Origin: Parafrankia discariae | GTDB taxonomy: Bacteria; Actinomycetota; Actinomycetes; Frankiales; Frankiaceae | Reading direction: 5' to 3' | Length of the DNA: 64,000 bases | Assembly: GCF_000373365.1 (NCBI RefSeq) | Contig: NZ_KB891102.1 | Location: forward strand, 265,632 to 329,631 | Translations under genes and position numbers: made by a program | Part shown: positions 47,790 through 56,321 of the stretch, one piece after another | Layout of the letters: each line of letters starts with the position of its first letter | How positions within the stretch are numbered: the stretch's first letter is position 1 | Notes under the pieces: model-generated | The model's database searches: none | Told to the model about the DNA's origin: nothing | What the model saw: the letters and a program-made list of their open reading frames with translations, nothing else

Positions 47790-49259
47790 ATGCAGCGCTC
47801 GACAGTACCGTCGGCTGGTCGCGCCACGCCGAGGACTGCGCAGGCGAACGACCACAGGCCGGCATCGACCGGGATCACCCGCACTCCGAACGTGCGGTTG
47901 CGTACCAGCCGGGAGGAACGCGGCTGGTCGCAGGAACGACTGGCCAGTGAGATCCGGCGTTTCTCCGTCGTACACGAGGGCCGCGAGGCCGGTGTGACGG
48001 GAAATATGATCTGCAAATGGGAGAAGGGCGACAAAAAGCCCAGCCTTCGATACCAGCGGCTGCTGCGGGCGTTGTTCGAACGGTCATCCGCCGAGCTCGG
48101 ATTCGTGGACGACGACCCCAACACGGGCCTTCCGGCGAACGCCCCCGGCACGGACAAGGCCTCCCGGGAGCTCATGCCGGCCGGTGCGTTGCTCCTGCAG
48201 GCGACCGAGGCCGACGGCAGCCTGCCCAACGGTCTCCCGGTGGAGCGGCGTGGGTTCCTGCGGCTGTTCGCGGCCGCCGGCGGTGTCGCCGTCGTCCCGC
48301 TGGGCATGGGCGGCGACGACGCGCCGTGGGAGCGGCTGTCCGCCGCGCTGCGCCGGCGCACCACGGTCACCCCGGAGCTGGCGGACGAGCTGAGCCGCTG
48401 CACCGCGGGCCTGTACGGCCTGGAGGAGCGGGTTCCGGCCCGAGCCCTGTTCCCCCGCGTCACCGGGCATCTGGGGACGCTCACGCAGCTTCTGGAGTCC
48501 AGCGGTCGCTCGCCCGTCCGCCGGGACCTCGCCTCCACCGCCGGGGAGACCGCCGCGCTGGCCGGCTGGCTCGCCTTCGACATGAACGACGTCCCCTCGG
48601 CCCTGGCCTACTACCGGGTCGCCATCGAGGCGGCGCGGGAGGCCGACGACAGCGCGCTGTGGGCCTGCGTGCTGGGCTACGAGAGCTACCACAGCGCGGG
48701 CATCGGCCGCCACGACCAGGCCTGCGCGCTGCTGGCCGAGGCGCAGCGCCGCGCCGCGACGGGCAGCACCGTCATGACCAGGGCCTGGCTGGCCGGGCGG
48801 GAGGCCGAGGAGCAGGCGGCCCGCGGCGAGGGGCGGGCCGCGCTGACCGCCCTCGACCGCGCCCAGGACGCGTTCGACCGCGCTGACGACGGTGACCGGG
48901 TCTGGACCCAGTTCTTCGACCGCGGCCGGCTGGACGGCATCAAGGTCACGACCTACACCCGGCTGCGGCGGCCGGCCGCGGCCCACGCGGCGGCCACCGA
49001 GGCGCTACGGGCCACCACCACCCCGTACAGCGGCACCAAGAAGCGGTCCCTGCTGCTCGGTGACATCGCCGAGGTCCACATCCAGCGCCGGGAGATCGAG
49101 GCCGCCACCCAGTACGCGACCGAGTCGCTCGCCATCGTCGCGGCGACCGACTTCTCCCTCGGGCTGACCAGGGTCCGCCGCGTCCGGGAGCAGCTACGGC
49201 CCTGGCAGCAGACGCAGGCCGTCCGCGACCTCGACGAGCAGCTCCGCGCGCTCACCTGA
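47790..49259 (+). CDS. XRE-family HTH regulator with TPR-like C-terminal domain
   Basis: 489 aa. HTH domain at about 33-95 (NVRLRTSREERGWSQERLASEIRRF ... NMICKWEKGDKKPSLRYQRLLRALF); the RGFLRL motif near 153 precedes a short hydrophobic/Gly run (FAAAGGVAVVPLGMGG) and a long helical TPR-type region (about 200-480). This architecture is common in Streptomyces-like actinomycetes, where it resembles signal-sensing regulators of differentiation. ATG 47790 with GGAGG 5 nt upstream. Ligand and targets unknown. Convergent with cutA across a large hairpin. Confidence 0.85.
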   Translation: MQRSTVPSAGRATPRTAQANDHRPASTGITRTPNVRLRTSREERGWSQERLASEIRRFSVVHEGREAGVTGNMICKWEKGDKKPSLRYQRLLRALFERSSAELGFVDDDPNTGLPANAPGTDKASRELMPAGALLLQATEADGSLPNGLPVERRGFLRLFAAAGGVAVVPLGMGGDDAPWERLSAALRRRTTVTPELADELSRCTAGLYGLEERVPARALFPRVTGHLGTLTQLLESSGRSPVRRDLASTAGETAALAGWLAFDMNDVPSALAYYRVAIEAAREADDSALWACVLGYESYHSAGIGRHDQACALLAEAQRRAATGSTVMTRAWLAGREAEEQAARGEGRAALTALDRAQDAFDRADDGDRVWTQFFDRGRLDGIKVTTYTRLRRPAAAHAAATEALRATTTPYSGTKKRSLLLGDIAEVHIQRREIEAATQYATESLAIVAATDFSLGLTRVRRVREQLRPWQQTQAVRDLDEQLRALT

Positions 49260-49313
49260 GCGCCGCACGACCAGCACCTGCTAGAGGCATCCCGGTCACC
49301 CGGGCACACCCCA

Positions 49314-49393
49314 CCGGAGACATCCCACCCGGAGACATCCCACCGGCCGAGCGGGCGGCCCGGTCGCCGGGATGTCTCCGGGCGACCGGATGT
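49314..49393. terminator. Long inverted-repeat terminator with repeated GGAGACATCC element
   Basis: CCCGGAGACATCCC (49328-49341) and its exact complement (49369-49382) enclose an inner ACCGG/CCGGT stem. A further direct copy (ACCGGAGACATCCC, from 49313) and a partial inverted copy (CCGGATGTCTC, to 49393) flank it. Lies between convergent XRE and cutA genes. Confidence 0.7.
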
Positions 49394-49394
49394 C

Positions 49395-49724
49395 TCAGTT
49401 ATGGACCGTCGGTTCGGTCTCCGCCGTGATCCAGTCGAGATAGTCCGTATGCCCATGGACGATGGGGGTCGCAATGATCTCCGGCGTCTCATAGGGATGC
49501 GCGGCGGAGAGCTCCGTGATCAGCTCGGTCACCCGGTCGGTGGTTGTTTTGGCGAGGCAGAGCCATTCCTCGGACTGTTCGATCTCGCCGTTCCAGCGAT
49601 AAGTGCTCCGAATCGGCCCAAGCACCTGGAAACAGGCGGCCAGCCGCCGCTCGACGAGAGCCCTGCCGATACGATCCGCGGCGTCCGGTGAGTCGATGCT
49701 CGTGATGACCTGAAGGTATCCCAC
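49395..49724 (-). CDS. cutA: CutA1-type divalent cation tolerance protein
   Basis: Small trimeric ferredoxin-like protein named for copper tolerance; cellular role unclear. 109 aa, the normal length. Family sequence: QVITSIDSPDAADRIGRALVERRLAACFQVLGPIRSTYRWNGEIEQSEEWLCLAKTT and ELSAAHPYETPEIIATPI. GTG 49724 with GGGAG 5 nt upstream is preferred over GTG 49736, which lacks a ribosome-binding site. A TAGAGT -10-like element lies at 49761-49766 upstream. It shares little context with its neighbours. Confidence 0.92.
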   Translation of the reverse strand: MGYLQVITSIDSPDAADRIGRALVERRLAACFQVLGPIRSTYRWNGEIEQSEEWLCLAKTTTDRVTELITELSAAHPYETPEIIATPIVHGHTDYLDWITAETEPTVHN

Positions 49725-49760
49725 GCGTACTCCCACCCATCACCGATGGCTACACGGGAT

Positions 49761-49766
49761 ACTCTA
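49761..49766 (-). promoter_or_regulatory. -10-like element upstream of cutA
   Basis: TAGAGT on the minus strand, 36 nt before GTG 49724; a -35 is not clear. Confidence 0.35.
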
Positions 49767-49919
49767 CATCGCATCTACCGCGCCACCGTCGATTTTCCAC
49801 CGACGGCGGCGACGGGCACATTCGACTCGATCTCCGCCGCTGCCCGGAATGCGGGGAAACCTGACTTCCGGGGTCATAGCGACACGGAGAGCATAAATCT
49901 CCCGGGTGACCACGCGACG

Positions 49920-52763
49920 TCATACCGTCGTCTGACATGCCCGGTAACAGTCGTACACCCCGCCGACGCCGCGCACGGCCGCCAGCACCCGATCGAGCTG
50001 GTCCGGGCCCGTGACCTCGATGGTGAAGCGGGCACGCGCCACCCTGTCCTCGGATGTCGACGTGGACGCCGCCCGCACCGACGCGGAGGTGTCCGAGAGG
50101 ACCTCGGTGATATCCGCCAGCAACCCGTACCGGTCGAACGCCTCGACGGCGATTTCGGCGGGGAAGGTCTGACTCTCCGGAGCAGTCCACCCCTTGACGG
50201 TCACCTGCTCGCGCGACGCCGCCGAAGCGGTGACGTTCGCGCATTCCTGGCGGTGAAGAGAGACCGAACTGCTGTGCGTGGTGAAGCCGACGACCGTGTC
50301 ACCCGGGAGCGGAAGACAACATCGCGCGAGCCGCACCGGCACATCCGCGCCACCGATCTCGGCGAAGCCCGCCCAGTTCCGCGTTCCCCGGCGGCCGGAG
50401 CCGTCGCCCCCCGCCGCCGAGGCGGATTCCCGGCCCTGGGAACTCCCCGCACCGGGCCCGTCCGGACCACCCAGGCGATCACCACGCTGCGCCGCGGCGG
50501 AACGCCGGGTGCGCCGCGTGCCACGGGACGGCGTGCCGTTCTCCCCCCCGCTCCTGGAGCCACCGGAACCGGCTCCACCCACCGCACCCGGGGAGCCGGC
50601 GCTTCGGCCCTGGCCAGGCTCTCCCCGGCCGGCGGCGCCGTCCGAAACGACGCCGGCGTCCGACCCCACGGATTCATTCGGACCGGCCGCGTCGTTAAAT
50701 CCAGCCGAACCATTCAATCCGGCGGCACCGTTGAAACCGGCGGCACCGTTGAAACCGTCGGCATCGCTGAAAGCAGCCGAACCCTTCGATCCGGCGGCGC
50801 CGTTGAAACCGGCGGGATCGCCCGAGACAATCGAACCGCCCAGGGCGGCCCCGGCGCCGGATCGACGGGAACCGGTGCGCGTTCTCGAAGCACCGGAATG
50901 GGCGCGCGGCGAGCCCGGGCCGCCGCCCGCGCCAACCCGCGGACCATTCAGGTCGGCGGCGTCGGCGGCGGCCGGGTCGGCCGCCCGGGCCGGCTGCGCG
51001 GACGGCCGCAGCCGGGTGACCCGCCCGCCGCCCCCCGCTCCCGCCCCCCGGGCGGTCCACGGCGCGCCCGCGGCGCGGGCGTCGGAGGCCGCACGCTCGG
51101 TCACCACCAGCGGCCGGTCCGCGGCCGCCTGGGCGGCGCGGGCCTGCGCGTCGCGCCGCTGCCGGGCCAACCTCTTGCGGATCCGGACCCGGGCGCGCGA
51201 CGTCCGGACGAACTCGAGCCAGTCCTCGCTCGGGCCGGCCCCGGGCAGGTTCGAGGTGAGGATCTCGACGACGTCGCCGTTGCGCAGCCGGGTGTGCAGC
51301 GGCACGAGCCGGCCGTTCACCCGGGCGCCGATCGCCCGGTGGCCGACGTCGGTGTGGACCGCGTAGGCCACGTCGACCGGCGACGACCGCGCCGGCAGGG
51401 CGATCATCTTGCCCTTGGGGGTGAACGTGAGCACCTCGTCGGAGTTCAGGTCGGACGACAGCGACTCCAGGAACTCCCCCGGGTCGACGGTGTCGACCTG
51501 CCAGTCGAGCAGGCTGTGCAGCCAGGAGAGCCCTTCGAGGCGGGCGCCGTCCGCACCGGGGCCGACGGGCTTCGCGACGATCCCGGTCTCGGCCAGCCGG
51601 TGCATGGACGGGGTCCGGATCTGGATGTCGATCGTGCGCCCGGTCTCGTCCATCACGCTGGTGTGCAGGCTCTGGTACATGTTGAACTTGGGGGTCGCCA
51701 CGAAGTCGCGCAGCCGCCCGGGCACCGGTCGCCAGATCCCGTGGATGACACCCAGCGCGGCGTAGCAGTCCGTGATGTCGTCGACGAGCACGAGCACGCG
51801 GACGATGTCGTTGTAGTCCCGCGGCGGGCGGCCGCGTTCCTGGCCGCGTTTGTGGATCGAGAAGATGTGGCTGGTCCGGATGGACACCGCGCCGTCGACC
51901 CGGGCCTCGGCCAGGCCGGCGCGCATCCGGGCGACCATCGCGGCGAGCACGCCGCTGGCCCGCTCGGCGGCGGTGAAGTCGTCCACGACGGTGGAGATCC
52001 GGCGGTGTTCCTCGGGGTCGAGCACCGCGAACGCGCGGTCCTCGAGCTCCCGTTTGATCACGCTCACGCCGAGGCGGTGTGCCAGCGGGGCGAGCACCTC
52101 GAGCGTGACCCGGGAGATCTTCTGCTGCTTGGCCGGGGACATGAAGCCGAGGGTCCGCATGTTGTGCAACCGGTCGGCGATCTTGATGACCAGGACGCGG
52201 TAGTCACGGGCGAGCGCGACGATCAGCTTGCGCAGCGTCTCGGCCTCGGCCGCCTCCCCGAACCGCATCTTGTCGAGCTTGGTGACGCCGTCTACGAGGT
52301 TGGCGACCTCCCCGCCGAACTCGGCGGCGACCGACTCGAGGGTGTAGCCGGTGTCCTCCACCGTGTCGTGCAGCAGCGCGGCGATCAGGGTGGTCGTGTC
52401 GACGCCGAGCTCGGCGAGTGCCTCGGCGACGGCCAGCGGATGGCTGATGTACGGGTCGCCGCTGCGCCGGGTCTGGCCGGCGTGCAGGCCGTCCGCCACC
52501 GAGTAGGCGCGGATCACCGCGCCGATGTCGGCCTTGGGATGGAAGTCCCGATGCGCCTCGACGAGATCACGCAGTTCGGGGGGCACCTGCGGGGCGCGCG
52601 GCGCGGCCATCCGGCGGGCCAGGTGCGCCAGGCGCATGCTGGCCTGACGGGCCGCGGCGATCGTCCGGGAGTCCGCGTCACCGTCCGCCCTCGACAGTGC
52701 GGGCAGTGCGGGCGAGAAGCCGCCGCCCGCCGGCAGACCCGCTCCCGCGGCCTCAGCATTCAC
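49920..52763 (-). CDS. Second RelA/SpoT homologue (Rel2): hydrolase-intact, synthetase degenerate
   Basis: 947 aa. Domains: HD hydrolase (about 55-210), synthetase-like region (about 235-350), TGS (about 395-460), low-complexity linker (about 525-780), zinc-finger-like CC...H...C and ACT (about 790-945). HD residues are canonical: YISHP, LLHDTVEDT, KIADRLHNMRT. In the synthetase region the usual RxKxxxSIxxKM becomes RTSHIFSIHKRG, IRVLV becomes VLVLV, RFKD becomes RLRD, and the catalytic Glu of ELQIRT is Asp (IDIQIRT); the HWKYKE motif is lost. I infer (p)ppGpp hydrolysis without synthesis. GTG 52763 with GAGGGGG upstream; 17 nt after the Rel1 stop, so co-transcribed. Confidence 0.88.
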   Translation of the reverse strand: MNAEAAGAGLPAGGGFSPALPALSRADGDADSRTIAAARQASMRLAHLARRMAAPRAPQVPPELRDLVEAHRDFHPKADIGAVIRAYSVADGLHAGQTRRSGDPYISHPLAVAEALAELGVDTTTLIAALLHDTVEDTGYTLESVAAEFGGEVANLVDGVTKLDKMRFGEAAEAETLRKLIVALARDYRVLVIKIADRLHNMRTLGFMSPAKQQKISRVTLEVLAPLAHRLGVSVIKRELEDRAFAVLDPEEHRRISTVVDDFTAAERASGVLAAMVARMRAGLAEARVDGAVSIRTSHIFSIHKRGQERGRPPRDYNDIVRVLVLVDDITDCYAALGVIHGIWRPVPGRLRDFVATPKFNMYQSLHTSVMDETGRTIDIQIRTPSMHRLAETGIVAKPVGPGADGARLEGLSWLHSLLDWQVDTVDPGEFLESLSSDLNSDEVLTFTPKGKMIALPARSSPVDVAYAVHTDVGHRAIGARVNGRLVPLHTRLRNGDVVEILTSNLPGAGPSEDWLEFVRTSRARVRIRKRLARQRRDAQARAAQAAADRPLVVTERAASDARAAGAPWTARGAGAGGGGRVTRLRPSAQPARAADPAAADAADLNGPRVGAGGGPGSPRAHSGASRTRTGSRRSGAGAALGGSIVSGDPAGFNGAAGSKGSAAFSDADGFNGAAGFNGAAGLNGSAGFNDAAGPNESVGSDAGVVSDGAAGRGEPGQGRSAGSPGAVGGAGSGGSRSGGENGTPSRGTRRTRRSAAAQRGDRLGGPDGPGAGSSQGRESASAAGGDGSGRRGTRNWAGFAEIGGADVPVRLARCCLPLPGDTVVGFTTHSSSVSLHRQECANVTASAASREQVTVKGWTAPESQTFPAEIAVEAFDRYGLLADITEVLSDTSASVRAASTSTSEDRVARARFTIEVTGPDQLDRVLAAVRGVGGVYDCYRACQTTV
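50690..50830 (-). repeat. Repeat-built linker in rel2
   Basis: Degenerate tandem repeats of about 15-18 bp encode GFNGAAG/GFNDAAG/GLNGSAG units between the TGS and C-terminal regulatory domains. Codon composition in this stretch is more AT-rich than its surroundings, unusual in this window. Confidence 0.75.
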
Positions 52764-52780
52764 GGCGTGCCCCCTCGCAG

Positions 52781-55432
52781 TCAGCTCTGTGCGTCCGAGG
52801 TGACTCGGAAACAGTCGTACACGCCGTCGGTGGATCTGACGGCGTCGAGGATGTGACCGAGATGCTTGGCGTCGCCCATCTCGAAGGTGAACCGGCTGAC
52901 CGCCACCTGCTCGCGCGTCGTGGTGACCGACGCGGAGAGGATGTTGACGTGGTGGTCGGACAGAACCCTGGTCACGTCGGAGAGCAGCCGGGTCCGGTCC
53001 AACGCCTCCACCTGGATCACCACCAGGAAGACCGAGCCCGATGACGGCGCCCACTCCACCTCGACCGTCCGGTCGTGCGGGCCGCCCCGCAGACTGGCGA
53101 GGTTGGCGCAGTCGGCACGGTGCACCGACACGCCCTTGCCCCGGGTGACGAAGCCGGCGATGGCGTCGCCGGGCATCGGCGTGCAGCAGCGGGCCAGCTT
53201 GGCCCACACGTCCGGGGAACCGGTGACGAGCACGCCGGCGTCACCGGTGGCCCGGCGCAGGGCCCGGATCGGCAGCTCGATCTCGGCCGCGTCCTCCTCG
53301 GCGCCCTCGGGACCGCCGAGCCCCTGCAGCAGCCGGTTCACCACCGCCTGCGCGCTGATGTTGTTCTCGCCGACCGCCGCGTACAGCGCGGCGACGTCGG
53401 CGTAGCGCATGTCCTTCGCCAGGGTCAGCAGCGCGTCGCCGGTCATCAGGCGGGCCAGCGGGAGGCCGTGGCGGCGCATCGCCCGGCCGATCGCGTCCCG
53501 GCCGGCGACGATCGCGTCCTCGCGGCGCTCCCGGGCGTGCCACTGGCGGATCTTCGTCCGGGCGCGGGACGAACGGACGAAGGTCAGCCAGTCCTCGCTC
53601 GGGCCGGCCGAGTGGGCCCGGGAGGTGAAGACCTCGACCGTGTCGCCGTTCTCCAGCGAGGTGTCGAGCGCGGCCAGCCGGCTGTTGACCCGGGCGCCGA
53701 CGCACTGGTGGCCGATGTCGGTGTGCACGGCATAGGCGAAGTCGATCGGCGTCGACCCGACCGGCAGCGGGATGACGTCGCCCTTCGGCGTGAAGACGAA
53801 GACCTCGTCGTCGGCCATGTCGAAGCGCAGGCTGTCGAGGAACTCCCCCGGGTCGGCCGTCTCACGCTGCCAGTCCAGGATCTGGCGCAGCCAGTTGCGC
53901 AGGTTCGGGTCGGCGCCCCCGGCGCCGCCGTTAGCGCCCGCCCGCCGCGACGCCGACGAGCCGGACGACCTGGAACCGGACGCTTTGGAACCGCCGGACC
54001 GGGAGCCCGCGCCGGAGCCGTCCTCCTTGTACTTCCAGTGCGCCGCGATGCCGTACTCGGCGCGGTTGTGCATCGAGTGGGTGCGGATCTGCAGCTCGAC
54101 CGGCTTGCCCTCGGGGCCGATCACCGTCGTGTGCAGCGACTGGTACATGTTGTACTTGGGCATCGCGATGTAGTCCTTGAACCGGCCCGGGATCGGCTTC
54201 CAGTTCGCGTGGACGGTGCCCAGTGCCGCGTAGCAGTCCCGGACCGAGTCGACCAGGACCCGGATGCCGACGAGGTCGTAGATGTCCTCGAAGGACCGGC
54301 CGCGGACGACCATCTTCTGGTAGATCGAGTAGTAGTGCTTGGGGCGGCCGGTCACCACGGCCTTGATCCGCGCCTCGGCCAGCTGCGTCTGCACCTGGGT
54401 GGACGTCTCGGTGAGGTAGACGTCGCGGCTGGGCGCCCGGTCGGCCACCAGGCGGACGATCTCGTCGTAGCGCTTGGGGAACAGCGCCGCGAAGGCCAGG
54501 TCCTCCAGCTCCCACTTCAGGGAGTTCATCCCGAGGCGGTGGGCCAGCGGGGCGTAGATCTCCAGCGTCTCGCGCGCCTTGCGCTCCTGCTTGTGCTCGG
54601 GCAGGAAGCGCAGCGTCCGCATGTTGTGCAGCCGTTCGGCGAGCTTGACCACCAGGGCCCGCGGGTCGCGCGCCATGGCGACGACCATCCGGCGGATGGT
54701 CTCGGTCTGCGCGGCCTCGCCGACCTTGACCCGGTTGAGCTTGCTGACCGCGTCGACGATCAGCAGCACCTGCAGGCCGAACTCGGCCTCGATCGTCTCC
54801 GGCGGGAGGTCGGTCTCCTCCAGCGTGTCGTGCAGCAGCGCGGCGCACAGCGTCGGGATGTCCATCCCGAGGTCGGCCAGGATGCTGGCGACCGCGATCG
54901 GGTGGGTGATGTACGGGTGCCCGGAGAAACGGACCTGCCCGGCGTGGGCCGCGTCGGCCACCTCGAACGCGCGCTGCACCGGCCCGATGTCCACCCGCGG
55001 GTGGTTCGCGACCAGCCCCCGCAGCACGGGGTCCAGCGACGAGGGCGGCGTGGCGCGGTGCGCCCCCAGCCGGGAGAAGCGGCGGACCCGGCGTGGCAAC
55101 GGCGGCGACTCGTGCCCCAGCCGGGGTACCACCGGCGAGCCGCTCTCGGCGTCCTCGCCGGCCGTGTCCGGGACGGGCGGGGACGGCGGCCCGCCCTCGG
55201 CGCCGTCCCGTCCGCCGTGCGCGGCGGACGGGACGGCGCGCGGGAGCTCCCCGCCCGCCGAGGACGTGCGGTCCATCGCCGCCGGCGTGCGGTCGGTCGC
55301 CGCCGGCGCGCGGTCGGTCGCGGACGGCGTGCGGTCGGTCGCGGGCAGGGCAGCCGGGACCGGCCGCGTCTCCCCGGCGGATGACGCGGCCGTCGGCACG
55401 GCTCCGGTGGTCACCGGCGGCGCCTCGGGCAC
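52781..55432 (-). CDS. rel: RelA/SpoT-family (p)ppGpp synthetase (Rel1), hydrolase site altered
   Basis: 883 aa, long bifunctional-type layout. HD domain (about 145-300), synthetase (about 330-470), TGS (about 530-590), zinc-finger-like [15 protein letters not shown] ... HRADC (about 760-790), ACT (about 805-880). Synthetase residues are canonical: [61 protein letters not shown]. In the HD domain HDTVEDT reads HDTLEET and ADRLHNMRT reads AERLHNMRT, altering two hydrolase-site residues. The N-terminal 130 residues are Pro/Ala/Thr-rich with a four-fold ATDRTP-type repeat. GTG 55432 has AGGAG 6 nt upstream. Follows apt, the standard actinobacterial order. Confidence 0.93.
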   Translation of the reverse strand: MPEAPPVTTGAVPTAASSAGETRPVPAALPATDRTPSATDRAPAATDRTPAAMDRTSSAGGELPRAVPSAAHGGRDGAEGGPPSPPVPDTAGEDAESGSPVVPRLGHESPPLPRRVRRFSRLGAHRATPPSSLDPVLRGLVANHPRVDIGPVQRAFEVADAAHAGQVRFSGHPYITHPIAVASILADLGMDIPTLCAALLHDTLEETDLPPETIEAEFGLQVLLIVDAVSKLNRVKVGEAAQTETIRRMVVAMARDPRALVVKLAERLHNMRTLRFLPEHKQERKARETLEIYAPLAHRLGMNSLKWELEDLAFAALFPKRYDEIVRLVADRAPSRDVYLTETSTQVQTQLAEARIKAVVTGRPKHYYSIYQKMVVRGRSFEDIYDLVGIRVLVDSVRDCYAALGTVHANWKPIPGRFKDYIAMPKYNMYQSLHTTVIGPEGKPVELQIRTHSMHNRAEYGIAAHWKYKEDGSGAGSRSGGSKASGSRSSGSSASRRAGANGGAGGADPNLRNWLRQILDWQRETADPGEFLDSLRFDMADDEVFVFTPKGDVIPLPVGSTPIDFAYAVHTDIGHQCVGARVNSRLAALDTSLENGDTVEVFTSRAHSAGPSEDWLTFVRSSRARTKIRQWHARERREDAIVAGRDAIGRAMRRHGLPLARLMTGDALLTLAKDMRYADVAALYAAVGENNISAQAVVNRLLQGLGGPEGAEEDAAEIELPIRALRRATGDAGVLVTGSPDVWAKLARCCTPMPGDAIAGFVTRGKGVSVHRADCANLASLRGGPHDRTVEVEWAPSSGSVFLVVIQVEALDRTRLLSDVTRVLSDHHVNILSASVTTTREQVAVSRFTFEMGDAKHLGHILDAVRSTDGVYDCFRVTSDAQS

Positions 55433-55634
55433 AGGCCGCTCCTGCTCAGCACTTCAGCCGTGGCACGGATGTGCGAAGGGCTCCTGACATCGAGGTTAAC
55501 GCTGCGGCGGCACCGAGCCTTCCGCAACCCCGCCCGGCCAGGGGCGCGCTGGCGGGCCGGGGGCAGGCCGTTCGCGTCAATGCCGAGTGCCGGTCACGAA
55601 CCGTGACCGGACCCGGGCCACCCACCGGACACGG

Positions 55635-56189
55635 TCAGATCTTCATGATCGAGGTGATGTCGAGCGTGCCGGTCCGGTCGCGCCCGGAGAGGAAGGTCAG
55701 CTCCATCAGCACCGCCAGCCCCACCACGTCGGCGCCGCACCCGCGCAGCAGGGTGTGCGCGGCGGCCGCGGTGCCGCCGGTGGCGAGCACGTCGTCGACG
55801 ATCAGGACCCGCTCGCCCGCCGGCACGGCGTCCTCGTGGATCTCCAGGACGGCCGTCCCGTACTCCAGCGCGTACGCCTCGCTGCGGGTCCGGCCGGGCA
55901 GCTTGCCCTGCTTGCGGATCGGGACGAGGCCGGCGCCGACCCGGTCGGCGACCGGCGCGGCCAGCAGGAAGCCCCGCGCCTCGATCCCGGCGATCGTGGT
56001 GGCGCCCAGCGCGCGGGCGAGGTCCGCCAGCGCGCCGACGACCACTCCGAAGGCGGCCGGGGTCGAGAGCAGCGGGGTGATGTCCTTGAAGACGACTCCC
56101 GGCTTGGGGAAGTCCATGACGTCGCGCACGTGCGCGCCCAGCACGGCCTCGGCCGCACTCAGGTCCGGCTGGCTGTCGACGCTTGTCAT
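55635..56189 (-). CDS. apt: Adenine phosphoribosyltransferase
   Basis: Salvages adenine to AMP using PRPP. About 184 aa, normal size. PRPP-binding motif VLIVDDVLATGGTAAAA (about 130-146), plus RDVMDFPKPGVVFKDITPLL, GIEARGFLLAAPVA and RKQGKLPGRTRSEAYALEYG. ATG 56189 has GGAGAGG 8 nt upstream; a start 10 codons earlier is less likely. Sits between secF and rel, as in most Actinobacteria, linking purine salvage with (p)ppGpp metabolism. Confidence 0.95.
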   Translation of the reverse strand: MTSVDSQPDLSAAEAVLGAHVRDVMDFPKPGVVFKDITPLLSTPAAFGVVVGALADLARALGATTIAGIEARGFLLAAPVADRVGAGLVPIRKQGKLPGRTRSEAYALEYGTAVLEIHEDAVPAGERVLIVDDVLATGGTAAAAHTLLRGCGADVVGLAVLMELTFLSGRDRTGTLDITSIMKI

Positions 56190-56263
56190 CGTGGTGACCT
56201 CTCCGATCTTCGTTGTCACCGCCCCGCGGGCGGCGGTTCGCGCCGATGTCGTGCCGGTCGTGG

Positions 56264-56304
56264 TTCTGGCTGTCTCTGTGTTACTCCGGCTGTCTCTGTT
56301 ACTC
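56264..56304 (-). repeat. Short tandem repeat in the secF-apt spacer
   Basis: GGCTGTCTCTGTGTTACTCC and GGCTGTCTCTGTTACTCC (plus-strand reading) are adjacent near-identical copies differing by a GT dinucleotide, upstream of apt. Confidence 0.6.
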
Positions 56305-56321
56305 CGTCGAGGCGGGTGCCC

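Noticed and set aside
53075-55384. 769-codon plus-strand frame opposite rel1
   Set aside because: No recognisable motif, Arg/Gly/Val-rich antisense shadow of a certain gene.
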